DNA from: a virus
Length of the DNA stretch: 27,485 bases
Direction: 5' to 3' (one strand)
IMG/VR virus record: IMGVR_UViG_3300048836_000716
Coordinates: 1 to 27,485 of that record
Shown here: positions 14,318 through 21,458 of the stretch, piece after piece
How positions within the stretch are numbered: position 1 is the first letter of the stretch
How the letters are laid out: each line of letters begins with the position of its first letter
Translations under genes and position numbers: made by a program
Notes under the pieces: model-generated
What the model was told of the DNA's origin: nothing
Databases searched by the model: none
The model's input: only the letters and a program-made list of their open reading frames with translations

Positions 14318-15208
14318 ATGATCGTCAACCGCGCCAACCTCAGCCTGCTCACGCAGGCGTTCAACGCCGCCTTCATGGAAGGCTTCAAGCTCGCGCCCAG
14401 CATGTGGGCCGACGTCGCGCTGCTCGTGCCCAGCACGACGAGCGAGGAGAAGTACGCCTGGCTCGGCGCCACCACCAAGTTCCGCGAGTGGCTCGGCGAC
14501 CGCGTCTACCAGAGCCTGCGCCAGTACGACTACGCGATCAAGAACAAGACCTACGAGAACACCGTCGAGGTGCCGCGCGAGGCGATCGAGGACGACCAGT
14601 ACGGCGTCTACAAGCCGCTCATCGGCATGATGGGCGAGGACAGCCGCAAGCACCCCGACGAGCTCGTCTTCGGTCTGCTGCAGGCGGGCTTCACGACGAC
14701 CTGCTACGACGGCCAGTACTTCTTCGACACCGACCACCCCGTGGGCCTGCCCGGCGCGGAGGCGAGCGTCTCGAACTTCCAGGGCGGCAGCGGCGCGGCG
14801 TGGTACCTGATCGATACCAGCCACATGATCAAGCCGGTCATCTTCCAGCGCCGGCGCGACTACAAGTTCCAGGCGCTCGACTCGCTCGACGACCACGACG
14901 TCTTCAAGCGCAACCAGTTCATCTACGGCGTCGACGCGCGCGTCAACGTCGGCTTCGGCCTGTGGCAGTACGCCTACGCCAGCAAGCTCACGCTGGACGC
15001 GACGAACTACGCCGCCGCCTGCGCCGCGATGGGCGCCTTCAAGGGCGACAGCGGCAAGCCGCTCGCCGTCAAGCCCACGAAGCTCTACGTCGGCTGGAGC
15101 AACTGGGCCGCAGCCAAGGCCGTCGTCGAGGCCGAGCGCCTCGCCAACGGCGCGACCAACACGATGCGCAACACGACCGAGGTCGTCGTCTGCCCGTGGC
15201 TGGCCTGA
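14318..15208 (+). CDS. Major capsid protein, Mu gpT-like
   Basis: A 296-residue protein with AGGAG seven bases before the ATG. It matches the Mu major head subunit T family from the start (MIVNRANLSLLTQAFNAAFM), through YAWLGATTKFREWLGDR, YDYAIKNKTYENTVEVPREA, IEDDQYGVYKPLIGMMGE and FFDTDHPVG, to the C-terminal VKPTKLYVGWSNWAAAKAVV and NTTEVVVCPWL. It forms the icosahedral shell with an HK97-type fold. It is preceded by protease, scaffold and decoration genes in Mu order. No N-terminal scaffold-like delta domain is seen, in keeping with a separate scaffold Z. Confidence 0.93.
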   Translation: MIVNRANLSLLTQAFNAAFMEGFKLAPSMWADVALLVPSTTSEEKYAWLGATTKFREWLGDRVYQSLRQYDYAIKNKTYENTVEVPREAIEDDQYGVYKPLIGMMGEDSRKHPDELVFGLLQAGFTTTCYDGQYFFDTDHPVGLPGAEASVSNFQGGSGAAWYLIDTSHMIKPVIFQRRRDYKFQALDSLDDHDVFKRNQFIYGVDARVNVGFGLWQYAYASKLTLDATNYAAACAAMGAFKGDSGKPLAVKPTKLYVGWSNWAAAKAVVEAERLANGATNTMRNTTEVVVCPWLA

Positions 15209-15237
15209 GCCCGCGCTAGTCACCAGGAGCAAGCGAC

Positions 15238-15450
15238 ATGGCAACCAAGCAAACCCACAAGCCGGCCGGCGCGCCCACCAAGGGCCTGAAGGTCATCTCC
15301 GCCCGCGAGGGCTTTCGCCGCGGCGGCCACGCCTTCGGCAAGGAGCCGCGCGTCGTCGCGCTCTCCGAGCTGACGCCCGAGCAGGCCGATGCGATCCGCG
15401 AGGAGCCGATGCTCGCCGTCGCCGAGGTCGACATCGAGCCGGTCAACTGA
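15238..15450 (+). CDS. Mu gp35-like small protein (FluMu N-terminal-like domain)
   Basis: A 70-residue protein with CAGGAG upstream of the ATG. A Lys/Pro/Ala-rich tail (residues 1-16) precedes a compact domain, LKVISAREGFRRGGHAFGKE, then VVALSELTPEQADAIREEP and LAVAEVDI. The GFRRgG...f.......v.LseLt.eQ..ai..ep.L.V pattern is that of gp35/FluMu small proteins following the T gene. Role unknown, probably head-associated. It is followed by about 120 bases with two hairpins before the gp36-like gene. Confidence 0.8.
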   Translation: MATKQTHKPAGAPTKGLKVISAREGFRRGGHAFGKEPRVVALSELTPEQADAIREEPMLAVAEVDIEPVN

Positions 15451-15468
15451 TACCACGCCAGCAGGACT

Positions 15469-15536
15469 GCCGGGCGAAGCGGCTTCAGCCCGGAGGAAGG
15501 ACTAGCAGCTCGGGCCACGCCGAACAACGGCCCGAG
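15469..15536 (+). other. Tandem hairpins at the head-tail boundary
   Basis: Two strong stem-loops follow each other between the gp35-like and gp36-like genes. The first pairs CCGGGC-GAAG (15470-15479) with CTTC-a-GCCCGG (15483-15493) around a CGG loop. The second pairs CTCGGGCC (15509-15516) with GGCCCGAG (15529-15536) around 12 bases. Neither is followed by a T-run, so they are not simple terminators. They may attenuate, protect or process the mRNA between head and tail genes. Confidence 0.5.
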
Positions 15537-15571
15537 GGTCGAAGCCCGTCACGTCACGCCGCCGCCCGCCC

Positions 15572-16006
15572 ATGTACGCCACCCAGCCCGACATGCTCAC
15601 CGCCTACGGCACGGCCGAGCTGGTGCAGCTCACCGACATCGAGCAGCCGCGCACCGGCGCGGTGGTCGGCGCGGTGCTCGACGCGGCGCTCACGGCGGCC
15701 TCGGCCGAGATCGACGGCTACCTGATCGGCCGCTACGCGCTGCCGCTCGCCAGCCCGCCCGCGATCCTGAACGGCCTGTGCTGCAAGATCGCGCGCTACC
15801 GGCTCATGACGACCGCCCCCGACGAGGTGGCGCGCAAGGGCTACGAGGACGCGGTGCGCTACCTCGAGCTCGTTGCCCGCGGCCAGGTCAACCTCATCGC
15901 GCCGGCCGACGTGCCGGCCGCCGCCGGCGCCGGCAGCGTGCTGTTCGAGCCCGGCGCGAAGATCTTCGGCCGCGAGAGCGCCGCCGGCGACGCCGCAGGT
16001 GCCTGA
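15572..16006 (+). CDS. Head-tail connector, Mu gp36-like (DUF1320)
   Basis: A 144-residue protein. The N-terminal MYATQPDMLTAYGTAELVQL followed by TD, the helix VLDAALTAASAEIDGYLIGRYALPL, the LNGLCCKIARYRLM block and VARKGYEDAVRYLELVARGQ make a clear match to DUF1320 (Mu gp36). The fold is that of helical head-tail adaptors such as HK97 gp6 and SPP1 gp15, which dock beneath the portal after packaging. No Shine-Dalgarno is obvious, and the start at 15572 is the first Met of the family pattern. The stop overlaps the next ATG (TGATG at 16004-16008). Confidence 0.87.
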   Translation: MYATQPDMLTAYGTAELVQLTDIEQPRTGAVVGAVLDAALTAASAEIDGYLIGRYALPLASPPAILNGLCCKIARYRLMTTAPDEVARKGYEDAVRYLELVARGQVNLIAPADVPAAAGAGSVLFEPGAKIFGRESAAGDAAGA

Positions 16007-16443
16007 TGGCCTCGCCGCTGCTCGAGGACTACCTCTTTCTCGTCGCGCAGATCGTCGCGCGGCTGAAGGCACAACTGCCCGAGCTCGACGTGCTGCCGAT
16101 CGAGGCGATGGCGCAGGCCACCGAGCGCAGCGTGCGCACCAGCACCGCGTTCGTGCTGTGGGAGGGCGACCGGTTCTCGGACCAGGCCGGCGACGGCCGC
16201 TCGACCGCCGTCGTGCAGAGCTTCACCGTCGTGCTCGCGGTGCGCAACGCCGACCAGGTCGACAAGGACGCGCGCAACCTGCACGCCGGGCCGCTGCTGA
16301 GCCGGCTGCACAAGGCGGTCGCCGGCTGGGCGCCCGAGGGCGTGTACCGCAATTTCCGGCGCGCCAACGGGCCGCGGCGGCCGAACTACGGGCCCAACGT
16401 CGGGCTGTACCCGCTTACCTTCGAAATCAACCTGGTGCTGTAG
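16006..16443 (+). CDS. Tail terminator / gp37-like protein
   Basis: A 145-residue protein coupled to the gp36-like gene. The N-terminal helix (LLEDYLFLVAQIVARLKAQL) is followed by ATERSVRTSTAFVLWEGDRF, a strand VQSFTVVLAVRNADQ, a helix around the GPLLSRLHKAVAGWAP stretch and a final strand YPLTFEINLVL. This alpha-beta order is that of tail terminators (lambda gpU-like, HK97 gp10-like) and of Mu gp37-type proteins. These cap the tail tube when it reaches its set length and join it to the head. The family call rests on the strand-helix pattern and position, not on catalytic motifs. Confidence 0.75.
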   Translation: MASPLLEDYLFLVAQIVARLKAQLPELDVLPIEAMAQATERSVRTSTAFVLWEGDRFSDQAGDGRSTAVVQSFTVVLAVRNADQVDKDARNLHAGPLLSRLHKAVAGWAPEGVYRNFRRANGPRRPNYGPNVGLYPLTFEINLVL

Positions 16444-16466
16444 GGCGCCGCATTTAGGAGATCACC

Positions 16467-17234
16467 ATGCCCGGCTTCCTTGGACAAGGCAAAGTGCTCG
16501 TCGGCAACCGTCTCCCGACGGGTCTGCCCGACATCCTGCGCTGGATCGGCAACGCGAGCAAGTTCGAGATCTCGCTCGAGGAGGACTCGATCGAGCGCAA
16601 CGAGAGCTACTCAGGCAGCCGCCTGCCGCTGCGCCGCGCGACGCGCAGCAGGAAGGGCACGCTCTCGATCGTCTTCGACGAGTTCACGAAGGACAACATG
16701 GCGCTCGCGCTGCTCGGCGCCGCGACGGCGGTGGCGGCCGGCTCGGCGCAGACCGGCGTGGCGCTGGCGGCCACCGTAGGCAACCCGGCGGTCGTCGGCT
16801 CGATCCTCGCGCTGCCGTCGAAGAACGTCTCGGCGGTCGCGATCAAGGACTCGACCGGCTCTCCGAAGACGCTCACCGCGGGCACCAACTACACGCTCGA
16901 TGCGTTCGCCGGCACGATCGAGATCATCGACATCACGACCGGCGGGCCCTACGTGATGCCGCTCAAGGCCGACTTCACCCCAGGCGCGGTGAACGTGGTC
17001 GGCGCCTTCAAGCTCGCGACCCCCGAGCTCTACGTGCGCATGGACGGCATCAACACCGACGACGGCTCGCGCGTCATCTGCGACCTCTACCGCTCGCGCG
17101 TGTCGACGACGAAGAACTTCGGCCTCATCACCGACGACTTCGCCGACTTCGAGCTCTCGGGCACGGTGCTGGCCGACCTGACGCGCGCCACGTCGAGCAC
17201 CGGCGGCCAGTTCTTCAGCCTGACCTTGCCGTAA
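16467..17234 (+). CDS. Major tail tube protein
   Basis: A 255-residue protein with TAGGAGATCACC before the ATG, one of the best ribosome sites in the window, as expected for a protein made in many copies. It starts GFLGQGKVLVGNR, then ILRWIGNASKFEISLEED, RSRKGTLSIVFDEF and NMALALLGA. A middle segment (about residues 95-185) reads as an inserted beta domain, and the end is FADFELSGTVLADLTRATSS. The pattern fits the long non-contractile tail-tube proteins of Mu-like phages that carry siphovirus tails. There is no sheath gene anywhere nearby, which agrees with a non-contractile tail. Confidence 0.85.
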   Translation: MPGFLGQGKVLVGNRLPTGLPDILRWIGNASKFEISLEEDSIERNESYSGSRLPLRRATRSRKGTLSIVFDEFTKDNMALALLGAATAVAAGSAQTGVALAATVGNPAVVGSILALPSKNVSAVAIKDSTGSPKTLTAGTNYTLDAFAGTIEIIDITTGGPYVMPLKADFTPGAVNVVGAFKLATPELYVRMDGINTDDGSRVICDLYRSRVSTTKNFGLITDDFADFELSGTVLADLTRATSSTGGQFFSLTLP

Positions 17235-17247
17235 GCGGGGCCGCGCC

Positions 17248-17757
17248 ATGAGCGAGGCCAACAACGCGAAGAACCCGTCGCTGCGCGAGCTGCTCGCGCT
17301 GCCGGTGCAGGTGCCGATCGGTGGCTCGTTCGTCGCGCTCGCGCCGATGGGCTGGATGCAGGCGGCGCACGCGCTCGAGCCGCTGATGTCGGCGCTCGGC
17401 GCGCTGCCGCCGGCGCTCGCCGGCTACGAGCGCATGAGCCGCGACGAGAAGCTTGCCGTCTGGCTCGGCGCGATCATCTCCAACCGAGACGAGCTGGCCG
17501 AATTTGCGGCTCGCGCAAGCGGCTTTGCCCGGCCGGAGGTCGAGCAGCTTCAGCCGCTGCACTTCGCCGAGCTCCTGTTCGCCCTCTTCGAGCTGAACGC
17601 AGATTTTTTTGTACGCAGCCTGCCCGCGCTGCTCGAGCGCGTGGCAGGCCGGCTCCCGGCGTTGAAGGCCAGGCTGCAGGCGAGCCTCGCGGCGGCGACC
17701 GCGACCGCGGCGGCGACGGCGACGGACAAGGCCTCCACCACGTCTTCCAGCGCCTGA
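17248..17757 (+). CDS. Tail assembly chaperone, lambda gpG-like
   Basis: A 169-residue protein between tail tube and tape measure, the invariant place of gpG chaperones. It is helical (LRELLALPVQVPIGGSFVAL, MGWMQAAHALEPLMSALGAL, then EKLAVWLGAIISNRDELAEF) and ends in a low-complexity Ala/Thr/Ser tail. At codons 119-121 (GAT TTT TTT, 17602-17610) it holds a run of seven T in a 70% GC gene, followed by a strong hairpin. This is a programmed -1 frameshift signal that would yield a longer GT form. Such chaperones bind the tape measure and recruit tube subunits, and are not part of the finished tail. ALPVQVPIGG near the N-terminus is a beta hairpin typical of the family. Confidence 0.83.
   Translation: MSEANNAKNPSLRELLALPVQVPIGGSFVALAPMGWMQAAHALEPLMSALGALPPALAGYERMSRDEKLAVWLGAIISNRDELAEFAARASGFARPEVEQLQPLHFAELLFALFELNADFFVRSLPALLERVAGRLPALKARLQASLAAATATAAATATDKASTTSSSA
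17604..17649 (+). promoter_or_regulatory. Programmed -1 ribosomal frameshift signal in G/GT
   Basis: Three elements are in register. The slippery heptamer T TTT TTT (17604-17610) has codons GAT TTT TTT in the G frame. A 7-base spacer follows (17611-17617). Then comes a hairpin of GCCTGCC+CGCGCT (17618-17630), a 5-base loop, and AGCGCG-t-GGCAGGC (17636-17649), 13 base pairs with one bulge. A -1 slip enters a frame that stays open to the TAG at 17976-17978, giving a fusion of 243 residues (121 from G, 122 from T). The order, spacing and stem strength are those of known -1 sites in phage tail chaperone genes. Confidence 0.82.
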
Positions 17758-17786
17758 TCGGCGCCGGGCACCGCTGGAGCGAGGCA

Positions 17787-17978
17787 GTGAACTACACGCC
17801 GGCGCAGACGCGATGGTTCGTGCGGGCGATCGACGCCGAGCAGCGCGAGGCGCACCGCCTCGCGGTGGTCGCCGCGCGCGTCGCGCAGGCCGGCGACGGC
17901 AAGACGGTCGCGAACTACCTCGACGCCCTGAACAACGCCGCCGCGACGGCCGGCGCGCCCAGGCGCCGCCGCGTGTAG
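17787..17978 (+). CDS. T-frame of tail chaperone, expressed as the GT fusion
   Basis: The T frame lies -1 relative to G and is open from before the T7 slip site to 17978. Read as a fusion it runs join(17248..17610,17610..17978), 243 residues. Before the GTG at 17787 the frame already reads like protein (GLHHVFQRLIGAGHRWSEAV), running straight into NYTPAQTRWFVRAIDAEQRE and AHRLAVVAARVAQAG. This shows that 17787 is not the true beginning of the domain. An independent start at 17787 is not excluded, as GGAG stands seven bases before it. The T part of such fusions contacts tail-tube subunits during assembly. The 63-residue ORF ends in a basic RRRR tail, ten bases before the tape-measure gene. Confidence 0.72.
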   Translation: MNYTPAQTRWFVRAIDAEQREAHRLAVVAARVAQAGDGKTVANYLDALNNAAATAGAPRRRRV

Positions 17979-17988
17979 GACGCATGCG

Positions 17989-20900
17989 ATGAGCGACATC
18001 GAAGCCAAGCTGCGCATCAGCGCCGACACCGTGCAGGCGCTGCGCAAGGTGGGCGAGCTGCACAAGCAGATCGCCGGCCTCACCGACGCCGGCAAGGGCG
18101 CCGCGCCGCTCGCCGACGCGAGCACGCTGCGCCCGGTGTCGGACCAGCTCGTGACGATCCGCTCGCAGGCGATGAGCATCCGCGGCCTGCTGAGCTCGGC
18201 GTTCGCGGCGGTGGGCCTGGGCGGCGGCCTGGCCGCGCTGACGCGCTACGCAGACGGCTACGCGGGCCTGACCGCGCGGCTGCGCATCGCGACCGAAGGC
18301 CAGCAACAGTTCAACCAGGCGCTCGACGCCGCGCGCTCGCTCGGCAGCCAGTACCAGCAGGGCCTGCAGGGCGTCGCGCGCCTGATCGACAAGACCTACA
18401 GCGCGATCAAGCCGCTCGGCGGCACGCTCGCCGACGCGACCGGCACGACCGAGGCGCTGCTCGCCGCATTGACGCGCAGCGGCGCGACGGCCGAGGAGTC
18501 CGCCTCCGGCGTGCTGCAGTTCGCGCAGGCGCTCGCCAGCGGCGTGCTGCAGGGGGACGAGTTCCGCTCGCTCGCGGAGGCGGCGCCCGCGTTCCTGGAC
18601 GCGCTCGCCGAGGGCCTGGGCAAGCCGCGCTCGGAGCTCAAGGCGCTCGGCGAGCAGGGCAAGCTCACGAGCGACCAGATCGTGATCGGCCTCGCGCGCG
18701 CGCTGCCCAAGCTGCGCGAGACGGCCGCCGCGATCCCGCCGACGATCGGCGGCGGCTTCACGGTGCTCAACAACGCGATCAGCGAGTTCGTCGGCCGCGC
18801 GGCGCAGACGAGCGGCGTCGCGCGTGCGATCGCCGACGTGCTCAAGCTCGCCGCGGACAACGCAGGCGTGCTCGTCACCGCGTTCGGCGCGCTGGCCGGC
18901 GCGGCGGTGCTGGTCGGCCTCGGTAGCCTGGCCAGCGCGCTCGCCGGCGTCGTGACGGTGACCATCGCCGCCGGCGGGGCGATGTCGGCACTGCTGGCGC
19001 TGATCGGCGGGCCGGTCGGCCTGGTCGTCGCGCTCGGCGCGCTCGCCGCGGGCTGGGGTGCCGTGAGCACAGCCAAGCAGCGCGCACTCGACTCCGACCT
19101 CGGCGCGATGCAGCGTGAGCGCGCGCAGATCCAGGCCGAGCTCGACAAGCAGCGCGCCGAGATCGGCAAGAGCGTATTCAGCTACGCGCCGATCGAGGCG
19201 CGTCGCCTCGAAGAGCAACTCGCCCTGCTCGACGCCAAGATCGCCGAGCTCGAGCGCAAGAAGCGCGTCGCCGAGTTCGAGGCGCTGCGGCGCGGCGAGA
19301 AGGCCGACTTTGGCGGGCCGAATATCCGCGACGAGGCCGGGCTGAAGCGCCTGAGTGACGAGTACAAGACCGCCGCCGAGATCAACCGCAAGTTCGAGGC
19401 CGATCGCCAGCAGCTCGTCAAGGCGAGCCAGGAGAAGATCGCCTTCCTGCGCGAAAGCGGGCGCGAGCAGGACGCGGCGGACCTGGAAGCGGAGACCGCC
19501 GCGCGCCTGAAGGTGATCGACAAGGCGCAGGCCGACGCGCTGCGCAAGGAAGCGCCCGTCGCGAGCCGCGTCGCTGCGTTCAAGGCCTCGTTCGACGCCA
19601 CGCTCGAGCTGCAGCGCGACGCGATCGCGCGCGAGCAAAAGCTCAACCAGCAGCGCTACGACGACGCGCTGCAGGACGCGCGCACCTACCTGGCCGAGCG
19701 CGCGCGCCTCGAAGACCAGGCCGCCGCCGACGACCTGCAGCGCCTTGGCAGCGAGCTGGCCGAACGCCGCCGCACGCTGGCGCAAAACGAGAGCCGCCTG
19801 GCACTGGCGCAGAACCCGAACGAGCGCGAGACGATCGGCGAGGCACTCTTCGCGCAGAAGCAGGAGATCGCCAAGCTCGAAGTCGACATCGCCAAGCGCA
19901 CCCGCGACCAGGCCGACGCCGAGCAGGCACGCCTGCGCGATGCCGGGCTGCTGACGGCCGAGCTCGAACGCCAGCAGCGCGCGATGGGCGCCGACCTGGC
20001 CGACGCGCGGGGCGAGCGCCTGAGCGAAGCGCAGCTGCGCGCGCGCCGCATGGACGAGATGCAGCCGCAGTTCGCCCGCGCGGCCCAGCTCGGCGCGAAC
20101 GCGCAGCCGCTGCTCGATCGGGTGCAGGTGCAGGTGACGCGCGACCTGCTCGCCCAGGTGCGCGAGGACTTCGAGCGCACGCAGCAGAAGATCGCGCTCG
20201 ACGAGCGCACGATCGCCGACGAGGTCGCGGCCGGCCACCTGACGACGGCCGAAGGCGAGGCGCGCGTGCTCGCGCTGCGCGCCGAGCAGATCCCGGCGCT
20301 CGACGCGATCATCGAGCGCATGCGCGAGCTCGCGCAGACCAAGGACGAGCGCGCCGCAATCGACGCGCTGCAGGTCCAGGTCAAGGGTATGAGCGATCTG
20401 CGCACCGAGATCGAGAAGACGGCGCGCAGTGAGGGCGTGCGGGCCATCACGACCGCGCTCGACGACATCGCGACCGGCGCCAAGACCGGCAAGGAGGCGC
20501 TGCTCGACATGGTCGGCGGCTTCGCGCGCGCGATGCTGCGCGTGCTCGAGGCGCAGCTCGCCGAGAAGCTCGTCAAGCAGTTCACCGACGCCGCCGGCGG
20601 CGGCAGCGGCGGCAAGAGCTGGTGGGACACCATCGTCGCGATCGGGAGCAAGGTCGTCGGCCTGTTCCACGGCGGCGGCGTCGTCGGCGCGGGCGGCGGC
20701 GCGACGCGCGCGGTGAACCCGGCCGTCTTCACTTTGGCGCCGCGCTACCACGGCGGCGGCATCGCCGGCCTGCTGCCGGGCGAGCGCCCGGCGATCCTGA
20801 TGGACGGCGAAGAGGTGCTGACCGCGCGCGACCCGCGCCACGTCAGGAACTACCGCGGCGCCGCCAGCGGCAACCAGGTGTTCGTCGAAATCAACGGCGC

Positions 20901-21027
20901 ACAGGGCAGCCCGGCGCAGCAGCAGGCGGGCGGCGCGGACCTGGGCCGCATGGTGCTCGCCGTGGTCGAACAGTGGGCCGCGAAGGAAAGCCGCACCGGC
21001 GGGCTGCTCGCTGGCGCGGGGCGCTGA
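17989..21027 (+). CDS. Tail tape measure protein
   Basis: A 1012-residue protein. Residues about 55-280 are the tape-measure N-terminal domain, with GTTEALLAALTRSGATAEES, VLQGDEFRSLAEAAPAFLDA, LGEQGKLTSDQIVIGLARAL and PTIGGGFTVLNNAISEFVGR. Residues about 295-360 are strongly hydrophobic (VLVTAFGALAGAAVLVGLGS and GGPVGLVVALGALAAGWGAV), the segment thought to enter the host membrane. Residues 365-820 are long charged helices rich in Glu, Arg, Ala and Gln. The C-terminus (GGGIAGLLPGERPAILMDGE, then VLTARDPRHVRNY) is the Gly-rich tip end of lambda-type proteins. By the lambda ratio, about 1000 residues predicts a tail near 150 nm. AGGA lies eight bases before the ATG. Confidence 0.93.
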   Translation: MSDIEAKLRISADTVQALRKVGELHKQIAGLTDAGKGAAPLADASTLRPVSDQLVTIRSQAMSIRGLLSSAFAAVGLGGGLAALTRYADGYAGLTARLRIATEGQQQFNQALDAARSLGSQYQQGLQGVARLIDKTYSAIKPLGGTLADATGTTEALLAALTRSGATAEESASGVLQFAQALASGVLQGDEFRSLAEAAPAFLDALAEGLGKPRSELKALGEQGKLTSDQIVIGLARALPKLRETAAAIPPTIGGGFTVLNNAISEFVGRAAQTSGVARAIADVLKLAADNAGVLVTAFGALAGAAVLVGLGSLASALAGVVTVTIAAGGAMSALLALIGGPVGLVVALGALAAGWGAVSTAKQRALDSDLGAMQRERAQIQAELDKQRAEIGKSVFSYAPIEARRLEEQLALLDAKIAELERKKRVAEFEALRRGEKADFGGPNIRDEAGLKRLSDEYKTAAEINRKFEADRQQLVKASQEKIAFLRESGREQDAADLEAETAARLKVIDKAQADALRKEAPVASRVAAFKASFDATLELQRDAIAREQKLNQQRYDDALQDARTYLAERARLEDQAAADDLQRLGSELAERRRTLAQNESRLALAQNPNERETIGEALFAQKQEIAKLEVDIAKRTRDQADAEQARLRDAGLLTAELERQQRAMGADLADARGERLSEAQLRARRMDEMQPQFARAAQLGANAQPLLDRVQVQVTRDLLAQVREDFERTQQKIALDERTIADEVAAGHLTTAEGEARVLALRAEQIPALDAIIERMRELAQTKDERAAIDALQVQVKGMSDLRTEIEKTARSEGVRAITTALDDIATGAKTGKEALLDMVGGFARAMLRVLEAQLAEKLVKQFTDAAGGGSGGKSWWDTIVAIGSKVVGLFHGGGVVGAGGGATRAVNPAVFTLAPRYHGGGIAGLLPGERPAILMDGEEVLTARDPRHVRNYRGAASGNQVFVEINGAQGSPAQQQAGGADLGRMVLAVVEQWAAKESRTGGLLAGAGR

Positions 21028-21037
21028 GGAGGCAGCG

Positions 21038-21115
21038 ATGACGGCCCCCAAGCTCACTTCGTTCGCTGCCCCCGTGGAGCGCTCAGCGCCCTTGGGGCGG
21101 CCCGGCGGGCGCTGA
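21038..21115 (+). repeat. Hairpin element resembling Burkholderiales intergenic repeats, with a 25-codon ORF
   Basis: The gap between tape measure and tail M holds an imperfect hairpin element. CCCCAAG (21046-21052) and CTTGGGG (21091-21097) close it, with CACTTCGTTCGCTGCCCCCG inside and GGCGGCCCGGCGGGCGCTGA after it. This is very like a short palindromic intergenic repeat I remember as abundant in Comamonadaceae and related genomes. It also forms a 25-codon frame (ATG at 21038 behind TGAGGAGG, TGA at 21113), which could be chance or a leader peptide bridging to the next ATG at 21117. The repeat identity is from memory and needs a genome search. Confidence 0.55.
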
Positions 21116-21116
21116 G

Positions 21117-21458
21117 ATGGCCGTCTTCGACTGGATCGAGTCCGCGGCGACGACGCTCGACGAAGAACCGCGCGTACTGCAGACGCGCTTCGGCGACGGC
21201 TACGCGCAGCGCCAGGCCGACGGCTTGAACCCCCTCGCGCAGCAGTGGAGCGTGAAGTTCAGCGCGGTCGACAACGCGAACGCAGACGACCTGATCGCCT
21301 TCCTGCGCGCGCGCGGCGGCGTGGAGGCCTTCGACTGGACGCCGCTGTGGCACACGGCGGCGATCCGCGTCGTCTGCCCGCGCTGGAGCCGCAGCCAGCC
21401 GACCGAGTTCGGCCAGTGCGACATCAGCGCGACCTTCGTGCAGGTGTTCGAGCCATGA
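21117..21458 (+). CDS. Minor tail protein, lambda gpM-like
   Basis: A 113-residue protein. The pattern MAVFDWIESAATTLDEEPRV and LQTRFGDGYAQRQADGLNPL, followed by WSVKFSA, DLIAFLRARGGVEAFDWTPL and CDISATFVQVFEP, is that of the phage minor tail protein M family (RFGDGYeQR and FdWtPp motifs). It builds the tail tip ring joining the tape measure to L and the distal tip. It follows the tape measure after the hairpin repeat, and its stop overlaps the L start (ATGA at 21455-21458). Confidence 0.9.
   Translation: MAVFDWIESAATTLDEEPRVLQTRFGDGYAQRQADGLNPLAQQWSVKFSAVDNANADDLIAFLRARGGVEAFDWTPLWHTAAIRVVCPRWSRSQPTEFGQCDISATFVQVFEP

Noticed and set aside
12855-14321. A 488-codon plus-strand frame over protease, scaffold and decoration genes
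   Set aside because: Arg/Gly-rich +1 shadow with no motif, overlapping three supported genes.
17215-21057. A 1280-codon open frame on the minus strand opposite the tape measure
   Set aside because: Same GC-driven antisense shadow, Arg/Leu/Ala repeats without motifs; the tape measure on the plus strand is certain.
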